64,000 nucleotides of DNA from positions 9,992,199 through 10,056,198 of the forward strand of contig NW_026623078.1 in NCBI RefSeq assembly GCF_023065955.2. Reading direction: 5' to 3'. The notes beneath the pieces were generated by a model. That model saw only the letters and a program-made list of their open reading frames with translations, made no database searches and was not told the origin of the DNA. Source of the stretch: Ursus arctos (lineage: Eukaryota > Chordata > Mammalia > Carnivora > Ursidae). Positions 34,483 to 45,216 of the stretch are shown one piece after another. Both the position numbers and the translations under genes were made by a program. How positions within the stretch are numbered: position 1 is the stretch's first letter; each line of letters starts with the position of its first letter.

Positions 34483-36439
34483 TAAAGCTGCAGGTTTGGG
34501 GGCAGCCTGCCTTTGACCCCTGCAGTGCCCTGACATTCACTTCCTCTCAGATGCTCATCTTCAATGCTCTGAAGCAGGAGGGAGAAATCTTAATCTAATT
34601 TTTAAAGTTACCGCAACATAACTTTGGATGTTTCGTACTTCGCAAATATGTCTACACGTTGCACATATTTTAACAGTAAATCATAAACGACACCATTTAA
34701 ATTGGGCAATAGTACACATAGAGAAAAAGTAAATCATCATAGGCTACAATGTGGTAAAATTATTTTCTCTTTCCAAGACTTATGGGACAGGGGATGGCAA
34801 AGATTAATTTAACTAATTCGTTCATTTTCATGGAGAGAATAATTTTTTAAAAACACTGGAAAATTTTACTCAATGGATTTTCAGCTTAGTGTTGGAGAAA
34901 TGTCAGAAACTATATATTTGAATCCCTTCTGGGATTCCCCCTAAATTAAAGGATTTTGGAAAATAATTATAAATGTAATATATGCAACCTTATCTTGTCT
35001 TATGGCATCAAAACTAATAAATCAAGTAGATGAATAAAGCCCTGGAACCATAAATTTTAATACAGTAAGCCTTTACAAAAACAATCATGTCTACCAAAAA
35101 TGTATTTACAAGGCATGGTTACAAGTATATTTCCATAACAAAATTTATGAAATCATAATGAAGTACATACTTCATAATATGATAACAAAACTACCTAAGG
35201 AGACATTACTCTATTTTATGGAAAATAAAGTAATTTAAATGAACTTCAACTTTCATTTCAAATGTCATAACTCTTTCTATGATTTATCAAAAATGCCACA
35301 TTCCTGTCTCTGTGATTTGTTAAAAATGCCATCTTCCTGTCTCCAGTAAATTTGCACATCTATATTTCATTGCCAAGTATCATCAGTTGAAAAATATTTC
35401 TACGGACTACTTCCACTGAAAAATCTCTTCCTGACATTTACTATGTGATACTCATATAACTAATACTTGATAAATCAGTGTGTTTCCATATAGCATCTCT
35501 AGAACAACTAATCCAGGTAAAACTGGCAAAATTTGTTCAGCCACTATGCTTTCCACTACATCACCATAAACAGCAGCAACGGCACCCCCAAAACTTCCCT
35601 AGAATGCCAGGAGGAACGACACTGGACGCTGTAATAATATTGTTAGAATGGGAAAAGCCAGAAACATGGGCTAGAGCATATGAATGTTAATTTACAGATT
35701 ATCTGGGAGGAAATGTTGAGAAAGCTTAAAACAAGTTCTTCCTGATAAGAAGCAGTTTTCATGTGATGATCAGATAAGAAATCATCATATGTAGAAAGCA
35801 GATAAGAAGTTGACGCGCACAGTGTGCGGAGAAGGAGCAAACCATCCCAAGTTCTGATCAGAGATTGTAACCCATGCTCTGCCAGTCAGTCTGAGGGTGC
35901 ATGAATGCTTTCCCACTCACGTGATTAGTCTGGTGAAAGAGCAATGATCCCAGGCTCTGAAGAACAGAAGCAATGGGTGTGTCATGGATCTGAGCTCAGT
36001 TGTCGGTTTCTGGATGTTTCTCATTCTTTGCCAAGTGCCTGAAGGCCAGTGGAACCAGTTGGATCACTTGTACAGTGTGGTTTGGGGCTTCTTTACTAAC
36101 AGTGTATCTCCTAAATTGGATTCTTGCTTTTTCAAAGGCTGTCTGAGCTGTCTAATGTCCTTTAATAAGTTCCTTTTCTGTTAAATTACTTAAAGTTTTA
36201 CTCCTATTTGTGGAATAGCTGTGGCTGATAGGAGGCCTATGGAGACAGTGGTGTAAAGAGGGTGAAAGCTTTCCTAAAGACAGCTGGAGCCATGGTCACC
36301 AAATGGGTTTGCTGGGGAGCTGCAGGTGAGTTAATGGAGGCCTTATTTTCAGCAGGCTGGGTAGGAGGTAATGTAGCTTATACACCCAGTGTGGAAGGAG
36401 CAGAGGCCCCGAAGTACAACTAGGCTGGGATGCAGGTCC
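34483..36439. other. Unassigned stretch
   Basis: No gene recognised in almost 2 kb. It contains a 33-bp tandem duplication (35280-35345) and a near-palindromic CGCACAGTGTGCG at 35814. Open frames under 77 codons have no motif. Confidence 0.45.
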
Positions 36440-37205
36440 CAGTCGACCCTCACAGAGGCAACAGAGGTACTACCCCACTGTGGCCACCACTCTGGGCCTC
36501 TCTCCAGGACAAACCCAGCCTCACATGTGGAGATGTAATAAAAAATAAATGCTTGGTCTTTGTGCCTGATTCCTGTCATATAGCTTCTAAAACCCTTGGA
36601 ACTCCAGAGTAGAGCGGTAAGAGCGTCTTTTTTTATGCTAATGAGATGACTGGTGGTTGGGGGCCTACGACACTCCAGGAGAGGGGCTGGTCACCAGAAA
36701 GACTCAGGCTTCATTAGAAGGGTGAGGCTGAAAGAAACATTAAGGGAGGGGAGAAGAGCTAGAGATTGAATTAATCACTAGTGACCAATGTTTTAATCAA
36801 ATATGCCTGCGCAAGAAAACCTCCATCAACATCCCTTACCAATGGAGTTCAGAGTTCTTTTTTTTTTTTTTAAGATTTTTTTATTTATTCATTTGACAGA
36901 GAGAGAGGGAACACAGGCAGGGGGAGTGGGAGAGGAAGAAGCAGGCTCCCAGCGGATGAGCCCGATGTGGGGCTCAATCCCAGGACCCTGGGATCACTCC
37001 CTGAGCCAAAGGCAGATGCTCAACAACTTAGCCACCCAGGCGCCTCTGGGACTAAACTCTTAATCTCTGAGGTCCATGTTAACTTGGGTGTTTAGTATCA
37101 GAATTGAAATGATTGTGGGACACCCAGTTACTGTCCAGAGAGTTAAGAATTGACTAGTGTGGGAAACAATCCCCACACATTTGGTGTTAAAAATGTTGTA
37201 AGCAG
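36440..37205 (+). mobile_element. LTR-like repeat, sense, split by a SINE (family unassigned)
   Basis: Resembles an ancient ERV-type LTR: ATGCTAATGAGATGACTGGT (36637), GGAGAGGGGCTGGTCACCAG (36678), AGAAAACCTCCATCAAC (36815), resuming after the SINE with AATCCCCACACATTTGGTGT (37170). I recognise it as a dispersed repeat but cannot name the family or fix its ends. Confidence 0.5.
36857..37045 (-). mobile_element. CAN SINE, antisense
   Basis: Antisense SINE from a T-run and AAGATTTTTTTATTTATTC through TTAGCCACCCAGGCGCC, inside the LTR-like repeat. Confidence 0.94.
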
Positions 37206-37448
37206 AAAGAGTTGGAATTCCCAGAAAAAGAAAGACAAATAGCTCTCCAGACAAAAGAGAAGTCCTTTTAGGCCTCCATCTATTTTTGTGATCTATGCCC
37301 AAATGGCTGTATTTGCCCAAGCATACTTTTTGCAGAACTTCCTAAGAGGTGTTAGAATTACAAAGGAATGCAAAAATATCAGTAGTTAAGGAAAAAAGGG
37401 AATTTCAAGGAAACAAAGGGGATGCAAAATCTAACAGTCTCTACTGAT

Positions 37449-37993
37449 TGTGGGAAGCAAAGACAAGAGAAAAAATTAAATTTCCTTACTGCCTACAGCC
37501 CATTGACAAGTCCTTGAAACAGGTAGAGTGACCTTCTTCAGGGAGTTCCACTGCCTCAATGTTAAGACTTTGCTAAAGGCAAAAGGCAATCTTAGTTTAA
37601 CAGCATCCCAACCCCCGAGGATTCTCTAAGTCTACTTTAGCATAAGAATTCCTTTAGAAACTTCCTTTATCTCTACCCTCCAAGATACGTGTTGGCAATC
37701 GCCCTCAAGTATATGGCCCACCAATAGACATCTGAAGGGTCTCATGACTAGGATTTTACTAGACAGAAATAAAGGACCTTTTCCTAACTATAGCTAGCTG
37801 CCTTCCAAAAATTCCTTAGAGACTGATGTTATCCCTAACCCCCTCCGAACTTGAAAGTTTATAATCAGCCACTCCTCATGATCCCAGTGCAGCTCTTTCT
37901 GCCCACGGGTCCTGTCCCCACTCTTTAATAAAACCACCTTTTTGCACTGAACATGTCTCAAGAATTCTTTCTTGGCCATTGGCTCTGACCCCA
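37449..37993 (+). mobile_element. ERV LTR, copy A (full length)
   Basis: About 545 bp, TGTGGGAAGC start and CTGACCCCA end. It has TTTATAATC (37857) as a TATA-like box and AATAAA at 37927-37932, giving a credible U3-R-U5. It is homologous to copies B and C. No primer site, gag, pol or env sequence follows, so it is probably a solo LTR of class I type (inferred). Confidence 0.72.
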
Positions 37994-38524
37994 GCCATTT
38001 CCTATATCATCTACCAGGCAGAAAATAGCCAGACCAAATCAGAGACAGTAAGTCAATGGTAAAACTCCCAGTACTGTTTCAAAAACACAGATTGACTTAA
38101 TGCACACTCTTGAGTCATTTTTGCAAGGATTTAGATCACTTTGAGTGCTCAAACACAGGACTAACTGGAGCCAGAGAACTGTTGATGCCGACCCTTGTTA
38201 GCCCTGTGACTTCAATCAACTAAGACCTAGACTTTCTCAACTTAGGATGACTTTTGTCCCGATTCTTCAATGATTTTTCCCTTGCCAAGTCCCTCCATGA
38301 ATATGCATGCACCCTTAGCTTAAAATTATCCCCAATTTTGTTTTTGTTTTTTTGTGAAAGTGGAACATTGCCTTGGGAAATACCCACAGTGTTCTCCTTA
38401 CTTGTTGAAAGTAAAATCCCTCCTTTTCCCAATCTTTGGCTTGGTTGTGTCTTTTGGCTCAATGCCCACCTAGAGGTGAACCCAGATTTGGGTTACATTG
38501 TGAATGAAAATAGCTCATACCTGA
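37994..38524. other. Spacer between LTR copies A and B
   Basis: No retroviral internal motif recognised. A frame of 106 codons (38254-38574) crosses into LTR B and has no recognised domain. Confidence 0.45.
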
Positions 38525-38928
38525 CGTGGGAAATAAAGGCGGAAGGAAATGTAGATAAAATTAAATGTTCTTAGAACCTGCAGCCCACTGACAAATCATT
38601 AAGTCAGGCAGCGTATAACTCCAGGAAACTCTCAGCTGTCTTAATGTTAATTCCTTGCTAGTGGGAAAAACTACCTTAGCTTAGCTTGACAATAGCAAGG
38701 CCTCCAGTATCCGGTGAGTCTTCTTGAGCATATGAAAATCCCTTTGGAACTTCCCTTATCTTTGTTTCCCCCAACCTTAAAGTATATAATCACTTGTTCC
38801 TCACAATCCTGGGTGTCAGCAGCTTAGGTCTGCACAGGTCTCCTGTCCCCATGCTTCAATAAAATCACCTTTTTGCACCAAAGATATCTCAAGAATTCCT
38901 TCTTGGCCATCAGCTCTGGACCCCCACA
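38525..38928 (+). mobile_element. ERV LTR, copy B (internally shorter)
   Basis: Same family as copy A but about 140 bp shorter, lacking the block that includes ACATCTGAAGGGTCTCAT. TATATAA at 38783 and AATAAA at 38858-38863 are kept, and the end is GGACCCCCACA. The first base appears mutated (CG instead of TG). Confidence 0.72.
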
Positions 38929-39251
38929 ACATCAACACTACTCAAAACTACATCAATATATACCTTGGATAAATTATTGACAAGATAAGAAACGGTATAT
39001 TCACTCACTTTATTCATGCTGTATGTGTGAGGTGCTGGGGTCAGATGGTGCTGATAATATGAGAAGATAGTTTTATTCCAGCCATCAGCTGCCAATGTCT
39101 GCATTAGACTCACTGAGGGACAGAGGAGGGAGCCACCCTCAGGGAACTTAGAATCATACCTATATAATAGAATGAATAAGAAGAAATTCAAAATGGGAAC
39201 CATACATCTGACACAAGTATTCTCCTTCCAGGATTGGAGAGGTGTCCTTGA
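38929..39251. other. Spacer between LTR copies B and C
   Basis: No retroviral gene recognised. The 117-codon minus frame at 38910-39263 has no recognised domain. Confidence 0.45.
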
Positions 39252-39558
39252 TGTGGGAAACAAAAGCAGAAGAAAAATTATTAAATTTCCCTACTGCCTA
39301 CAGCCTATTGACAAGTCTTTGAAACAGGCAGAGTGACATTCCCCTAGGGACTCAACTGCCAGGGTATTGACACTTTGCAAAGGGCAAAAGGCAATCTTAG
39401 GTTAACATTATGCCGACCCCCCATGATCTTGCAAGTCTACTTTAACATATAAAAATTCCTTTGGAAACCTCCTTTATCTGTATACCCCCAGCCAAAGATA
39501 CATGTTGGCAATCATCCCCCAAGTATATGACCACCGATATACATCTGAAGGGTCTCAT
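39252..39558 (+). mobile_element. ERV LTR, copy C (3'-truncated)
   Basis: Homologous to the first 300 bp of copy A, including ACATCTGAAGGGTCTCAT, then replaced exactly at 39559 by another LTR. Its promoter and polyadenylation region are missing. Confidence 0.72.
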
Positions 39559-40031
39559 TGAGTAAGGGACAGGCCGGGCTAGGTGGGGAGAGATAGGTAT
39601 GGGGCTACATGATCAGGCTCACAGAAACCCCAGAAATGCTGAGGTGTAATAAAACTAGAGATAAGAGAACAAACAAGACCACCCTGCCCTGGGCTTCAGA
39701 GGTAGGGTCTTTTTATGATAGTCACCTTGTAACTAACAAAGAATAACCAGACCCCAAAGAAGTAAGCCATTAAAGATGTTATCACCAGTACTTACTCAAA
39801 CCAAGACATCACAAGGATATTAAGGCCAAAAGTTCCCTGGTCAGATCCAAATCAGTTTTAAATAAAAGAGTGTCGGTGGAGGCCCACGTTGGCAGCCCTG
39901 TCAGGACCCCTGTCACTCCTGGGAGCTTTCTGTGTCCTCCTTTAACAAAACTCTATCTCTTTACTCACTTCCTTTGTCCATGAGATTCATTCTTCGACTC
40001 CACAAGACAAGACCCTCACTCTCCCATTTCA
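39559..40031 (+). mobile_element. Second-type ERV LTR, copy D
   Basis: A different LTR, from TGAGTAAGGGACAGG to CTCCCATTTCA. It contains AAATAAAAGAGTGTCGG (39861) and a U5-like CT-rich end with CTCACTTCCTTTGTCC. The flanks TCAT and CCAT could be a decayed 4-bp duplication. Copy C does not resume afterwards. Confidence 0.6.
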
Positions 40032-40598
40032 CCATTATATGAAAAGGGATCTACACCAAATAGGGCCCTATATTTCCCACCCATGTGGGAAGTTTGCAGG
40101 ATGATTACTCTCCCTGGAATCAGGGATTGAAGGACTTTGCCTGAAGAGATCAATTACTAGCTCTACATCCTAAATCAGAATCCTTATTTACCCTGATGAT
40201 GCAACTTATGGATGGAAAATTAGGATACATGTTGATTCCCATGCAGAGTACAATTAGGTTAAAGGCTACATTTCATCATGATTCAAATTCAAGGTGCCCT
40301 AAATTTGATTTCAATGATACATTTAAATACAGAATATTATCAGATACCTGTGGCTAAAAAAGATAAGGGACATGCATAAGATTTTCTCTGCAGTTTGAAA
40401 GACAAGTTAGAGTACTTCTAGGGCTCACCACCTAATTATAATAATTATTATTATTGCAGATCCCCAGATACAACACACAAGATGAAATAACTCAAGGGAC
40501 AATTTCACAAATATATCTTGTTTTCACTATCTCTGTAAGACCTTTTGGAAAGGTAAGTCTTCCTCTGGGTACTGACTGTGTACTTCATATATCACAAT
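40032..40598. other. Unassigned stretch containing a candidate exon
   Basis: No repeat recognised. See the exon-like block at 40460-40552. Confidence 0.4.
40460..40552 (+). other. Candidate 93-bp exon (unproven)
   Basis: A block of 31 codons is bounded by TTATTATTATTGCAG on the left and a textbook donor AAAG|GTAAGT on the right. It is a multiple of three and open in one frame only (starts IPRYNTQDEI, ends VRPFGK). The polypyrimidine tract is weak. No family is recognised, and a 31-codon open run can occur by chance. Confidence 0.22.
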
Positions 40599-40614
40599 AA
40601 AGATTCTATTTTTA

Positions 40615-40826
40615 TTTTTATTTTATTTTTATTTTTTAAAGATTTTATTTATTTATTCAACAGAGATAGAGACAGCCAGTGAGAGAGGGAACACAAGCAG
40701 GGGGAGTGGGAGAGGAAGAAGCAGGCTCATACCAGAGGAGCCTGATGTGGGGCTCGATCCCATAATGCCGGGATCACGCCCTGAGCCGAAGGCAGACGCT
40801 TAACCGCTATGCCACCCAGGTGCCCC
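40615..40826 (-). mobile_element. CAN SINE, antisense, with exact 16-bp TSD
   Basis: Antisense SINE with a (TTTTA)n-expanded tail. AAAGATTCTATTTTTA is found at 40599-40614 and 40827-40842. CpGs are mostly intact, so it is young. Confidence 0.96.
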
Positions 40827-40889
40827 AAAGATTCTATTTTTAAAATAAATGTGTATTTATTCAAAGTTAATATAGTTTAGTTTTATGAG

Positions 40890-41505
40890 TGTAAAGAGCA
40901 AAATGGAGTCCGTCACATCAAGCTGGAGCCTGTGCCGAGCAACGCGACCCCAGCAGTTAAGGTACTGCCGCCAGGAGATCTCACTGGACCAACGTCAGCT
41001 GACGCCCCAGAACTGATAATGAGCAGAACAGAAGAGGTCTGCAGAGACCCAAAACTGATTGAATCCCTTTAAAAAGGGAAGGATTTTGGCAGCAAACTGT
41101 CAGACTCTTCAGACATGACGCCTGTATGTCTGACCACTTAAGAAGGCAACTGGTACCAAAGGCTCTGCCGGATGCATCTCAGAACAGAACTCAGATCCTT
41201 CATTGCTTGAACATCAGAAGCAGTAAGTGCTGAGAGCTGACCCAGACAGACCAAGGCCCTATCTCAACTGTGCGTCCCCAGACTAACTTTGTGTTCAGTT
41301 CCTTAACTTCCTGTTGTCTTACTTGTTGTGTGGCTTGTCTTCTGTCCTGCTTTGTGTCCTGTGTAAGAAGTCAAACTTAATCTCATGGTGAATTGTCATT
41401 GAGTTTGGAATCCTGAACCTGCTTTATAATTGTGATTTAACTTTGCTTTATGATAGAATAAAGCTGATATTGTGGAAAGACACAACTTGTGTGTGCACCT
41501 TCACA
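40890..41505 (+). mobile_element. Third-type LTR, CpG-bearing
   Basis: A probable solo LTR from TGTAAAGAGCAAAATGGAG to GCACCTTCACA. It has an AAAAAGGGAAGGA TATA-less core, a T/GT-rich U5 and AATAAA at 41458-41463. Many CpGs remain in 40900-41110, arguing for moderate youth. No target duplication is resolved and the class is uncertain. Confidence 0.5.
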
Positions 41506-42165
41506 GCATGCTCGTGGGAGTGAGATTATTAAATATTTACACAAGTGATACAATTAGTATCAGCTAATTTTAGATATATTTAATCTTCTTGAATATAACA
41601 TGCTACTTTGATGATATTATTATAAACATGTTATAAGGACTTTCCATAATGCGGGAAAATATTTATTGATTATCCTCTGTATTATTTTTGTAGTTTTATT
41701 TTAAAGTTTTTGTTGACAAGCTTTCATTGCAACATGTAAAATTTAGAAGATGTGTATAGGTAATTCTCTTAAGATAAGTTGAGGAGGTGAGGAAAGAGTT
41801 CCAAGTATTTTGGGGGATTAGACAGATAGAACATGAAGCTGAACACTTCCATCTTTAAACCTAATGAGTCAGGTCCCCATAGTTTCCACATCCCATACCT
41901 CACACTCTTCTCTGGTTATAAGGCATAAGGGGTAAGATTTGGTAAGTCATGTGATATTAAGAATAGGAAGCACAAAAACATGATTTTTTGATACCTATCT
42001 ACTGTCCAGACCAGATACCCATAGAACCAACCTTGGCTGACAAAATCGAACAGGATATAATCATGTAGGCTAATTCAAGCAAGGTATGTAATGTGTTTTC
42101 TGTATAGGCGTTTGGAAAGTTAACAAGTCTGGATACTGCCAGGAAAGGCCTTTCCAGTCTAGGAA
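41506..42165. other. Unassigned stretch
   Basis: No gene or repeat recognised. Confidence 0.45.
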
Positions 42166-42270
42166 TAAAAAGAACATCATGGGGCATCTGGGTGGCTCAG
42201 TCGGGTAAGTGTCTTGATCTCAGGGTCATAAGATTGGGCTCTGCACTAGGTGTGCTTAAGATTTTCTCTC

Positions 42271-42467
42271 ACCGGGGCGCCTGGGTAGCGCAGTTGTTAA
42301 GCGTCTGCCTTTGGCTCAGGGCGTGATCCTGGTGTTCTGGGATCGAGTCCCACATCGGGCTCCTCCACTGGGAGCCTGCTTCTTCCTCTCCCACCCCTCT
42401 GCCTTGTTCCCTCTCTCGCTGGCTGTCTCTCTACCACATAAATAAATAAAATCTTTAAAAAAAAAAA
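42271..42467 (+). mobile_element. CAN SINE, young type, nested in a SINE
   Basis: Sense SINE (GGGGCGCCTGGGTAGCGCAG) with exact target duplication AAGATTTTCTCTC at 42258-42270 and 42468-42480, landing in the CT-rich part of the outer SINE. Confidence 0.95.
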
Positions 42468-42480
42468 AAGATTTTCTCTC

Positions 42481-42640
42481 GCCTTCTCAAGATAAATAAA
42501 TAAGTAAATAAATAAATAAATAAATAAATACGAGAAAAACTTAAATAATTTTTATATTGATTGCATGTTGAAATGATAATATTTTGGATATATTGTGTTA
42601 AATATCTTATTAAAACTAAAAAAAAAAAAAACAAAAAAAA
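42481..42640 (+). mobile_element. A-tailed piece inside the SINE complex (unidentified)
   Basis: A SINE-like (TAAA)n run (42488-42530) is followed by non-SINE sequence resembling an ancient DNA-transposon-like repeat (TTTATATTGATTGCATGTTG) and an A-rich end. It is followed by another copy of AAGATTCTCTCTC, so it may be a separate insertion at the same target. Confidence 0.4.
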
Positions 42641-42707
42641 GATTCTCTCTCTCCTTCTCCCTCTGCCCCTCTCACCCCCTCTCTTTCTATAAAAAAAGAA
42701 CATCAGA

Positions 42708-43665
42708 TTTTTCCAAAGCTATGAGACTTTTGGTTTCCTTTGAATTTCAAAGGCTGACAAGCACTTTCTAGCCCAAATCAAATAGCAGGACTCTCCAGTG
42801 TAACTACTACTATGAACAAGGGATTCTTAGGGATGACCCACAACCTGGAAAGCACCTGCTTGCTGAGCTGATGTGGAGGGAAACTTACAGTCTTTGAGGA
42901 TGGTCTGGAGCATGACAAAAGGTGATTTTGAGGCCTTGATGACTTATGGTGGGCATCTTAAATAAAGTTTCCATTCAGTTCTATATATACTGAATTTTAA
43001 TTTTAGGGTTGGATTAAGAAATTGGTGGGGGGTAGACATATTGATAGGAGTCAATACTATTTAATCCCTAAGGAATAGTCTGGAATACCACTCCCATTGG
43101 TAGAGAGGAAGCTACCCACAGGGAAGAAAAAGGAAAATGTTTGGCAACAGACATTAATAGTCTTGTAAGGTTAGTGGGCAAATGAAGGATGTGAAGGCAG
43201 ACTGGAAGGGTATGAAGGATTAGTACAAGGTTATTTCTTGTAAATATAGAAGTTAGTGTTAAAACAAAAACTCAAGCAAAAAGAAAGGGCAGACTTATAG
43301 AATTTAAGAGATACCCTGCACTATAATCTAAGGTTTTCACCCTAGAATAAGAAAGTGGAAAATGTTACCCAAAGATGGTGAGCAGTTCAGAGTGACTCAT
43401 AATCAGACACGTTCCATCCAATATGTGGCATCAACTACCACTTGGTCCCTTACAGGGGGACATTTACCAAAAAAAGACAAAGATATTTTACCACCCTCAG
43501 GCACTATATATATAACTCAATGACATACTCAAGCAAGAAGGACAATAATCCAGAAAAGAAACCATGAAAAGTACAAATATTGATAAAATGTCACCTATAC
43601 GCTTCAACAACTACAGCAATTAATGTTAAAAAAGTAAAGCTTAAAAAAATCTGTACATGATATTA
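42708..43665. other. Unassigned stretch
   Basis: No gene or repeat recognised. Contains an AATAAAG at about 42960 without other LTR features. Confidence 0.45.
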
Positions 43666-43680
43666 AGATGGAGGGAGTTG

Positions 43681-43880
43681 AGGGGCACCTGGGTGGCTCA
43701 GTCATTGGGTGTCTGCCTTTGGCTCAGGGCATGATCCCCATGTCCTGGGATCGAGCCCCACATCAGGCCCCTGCTGGGAGCCTGCTTCTTCCTCTCCCAC
43801 TCCTCCTGTTTGCGTTCTCTCTCTCACTGGCTGTCTCTCTCTCTGTCAAATAAATAAATAAAATCTTAAAAAAAAAAAAA
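43681..43880 (+). mobile_element. CAN SINE
   Basis: Sense SINE (GGGGCACCTGGGTGGCTCAG) with flanks AGATGGAGGGAGTTG (43666-43680) and AGATGGAGAGAGTTG (43881-43895). Confidence 0.95.
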
Positions 43881-43895
43881 AGATGGAGAGAGTTG

Positions 43896-44149
43896 GAGCT
43901 TGATGATACCATAAACATGTGTTTCAGTTACTCTAAGTTCTTTATGCTCCACAGGAAGAAGGAAAAGTCTATACCTGCAACTTGTTTAGGAAAAAGAAAA
44001 AGATAGTTAAAGTTCATGTAAAAATCAAATATATCTGTGAAAACCATAGAAATATATTCTATAACCTAGCAGCATTGTGTGGTTGAGATGTAGACATAGC
44101 ACTAACCCCCTGAATAACAGCTCTTTGATTCATTAGTTTCATGAGAAAG
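43896..44149. other. Unassigned stretch
   Basis: No gene or repeat recognised. Confidence 0.4.
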
Positions 44150-44475
44150 GGAAGAAGGCAAGTTTCTGGATCTTTCTGTGCCTCAACTCCCTCATCTTTA
44201 TTTTTTTTATTTTTTTTAAATTTATTTATTTACTTGAGAGAGAGAGAGGAGGGGCAGAGGTAGAGGGAGAGAGAATCTCAAGCAGCCTTCCTTCTGAGCG
44301 TGGAGCCGGACAAGGGGCTCAATCCCAAGACCCTGAGATCATGACCTGAGCAGAAATGAAGAGTTGAATGCTTAACCAACTGAGTTACCCAGGCACCCTC
44401 AACTCCCTCATCTTTAAATTGGGCATCGTATTAGTACTCACCTCCTAAGTTTAAAATGAGGATAAAATGAATCAA
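44150..44475 (+). mobile_element. MIR SINE, sense, split by a CAN SINE
   Basis: CTTTCTGTGCCTCAACTCCC (44172) and, after the insertion, AAATTGGGCATCGTATTAGT (44417) and AAAATGAGGATAAAATGAAT are consecutive parts of a MIR. This is an ancient repeat later used as a target. Confidence 0.8.
44201..44398 (-). mobile_element. CAN SINE, antisense, with exact 18-bp TSD
   Basis: Antisense SINE inside the MIR. TCAACTCCCTCATCTTTA is exact at 44183-44200 and 44399-44416. Confidence 0.97.
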
Positions 44476-44990
44476 TGCCAATGAAGCTTTCTTCACCACA
44501 TTGTATTTCAGAGAATTTCCTTGTGCATTTCTTCCAGCTTGGTGATTCTCTCTGTAGATGTGTCTGTCCTGCACTCTCTCACCCACTGAGGCTTCCTTTT
44601 AGGGACTATACTTCCCAGAAAGGTATAGTTTGTTGTTTCTAAAAAATCTGCTTTTATATTCTAATGCTGAATCTTCCTTTCTTTAAATATTGACTTCATC
44701 TTTGTGACCACTTATACATGCATTTCATATTCTCCTTCATATTGTTATTTAAACAACTTAGGTCCCTATAATGTTAATCCTTCTACTTGTTCTGTTTGCT
44801 GATTAAGGCAGATTGTTTCCACCATAGGTTTGTGATGTTTAAATGTAAACTCATCTTAAATTGGTGGTATGGTTGTAGACGTGAGTGAGGATTTCTCTGT
44901 CCAGACTGATATTTTTTCTTCATTTTTTCTCCAATGATCCCAGCGTTACCATTGACTTAGCACCAGATTTTCTGTTAACTTCTTAAACAG
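44476..44990. other. Unassigned stretch
   Basis: T-rich; may hold decayed L1-like sequence, but nothing is firmly recognised. Confidence 0.4.
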
Positions 44991-45000
44991 GCATTTCTTG

Positions 45001-45205
45001 GGCGCCTAAGTGGCTCAGTCAGTTAAATCTGCCTTTGGCTCAGGTCATGATCCCAGGGTTCTGGGACTGATTTGAGCCTCACATCGGACTCCCTGCTCAG
45101 CGGGGAATCTGCTTCTTCTTCTCCCTCTGCCCTTCCTCCCACTTGTGCTCTCTCTCTCTCAATCTCTCTCTCAAATAAATAAGATCTTGGAAAAAAAAAA
45201 AAAAC
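45001..45205 (+). mobile_element. CAN SINE
   Basis: Sense SINE (GGGCGCCTAAGTGGCTCAGT) with a long A-tail. The flanks GCATTTCTT (44992-45000) and ACATTTCTC after the tail are a decayed target duplication. Confidence 0.93.
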
Positions 45206-45216
45206 CAACATTTCTC

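Larger units (their letters stand above)
42180..42694 (+). mobile_element. CAN SINE, older type, opened by later insertions
   Basis: Outer SINE head at 42180-42257 (GGGGCATCTGGGTGGCTCAG). Its CT-rich end reappears at about 42641-42690 (GATTCTCTCTCTCCTTCTCC). The flanks AAAAAGAACATCA, ending at 42179 and again after 42694, bracket the whole complex. Between the two halves lie a second SINE and a further A-tailed piece. Confidence 0.75.

Noticed and set aside
38910..39263. 117-codon minus-strand open frame between LTR copies
   Set aside because: It spans LTR ends and spacer sequence and shows no retroviral motif or host domain.
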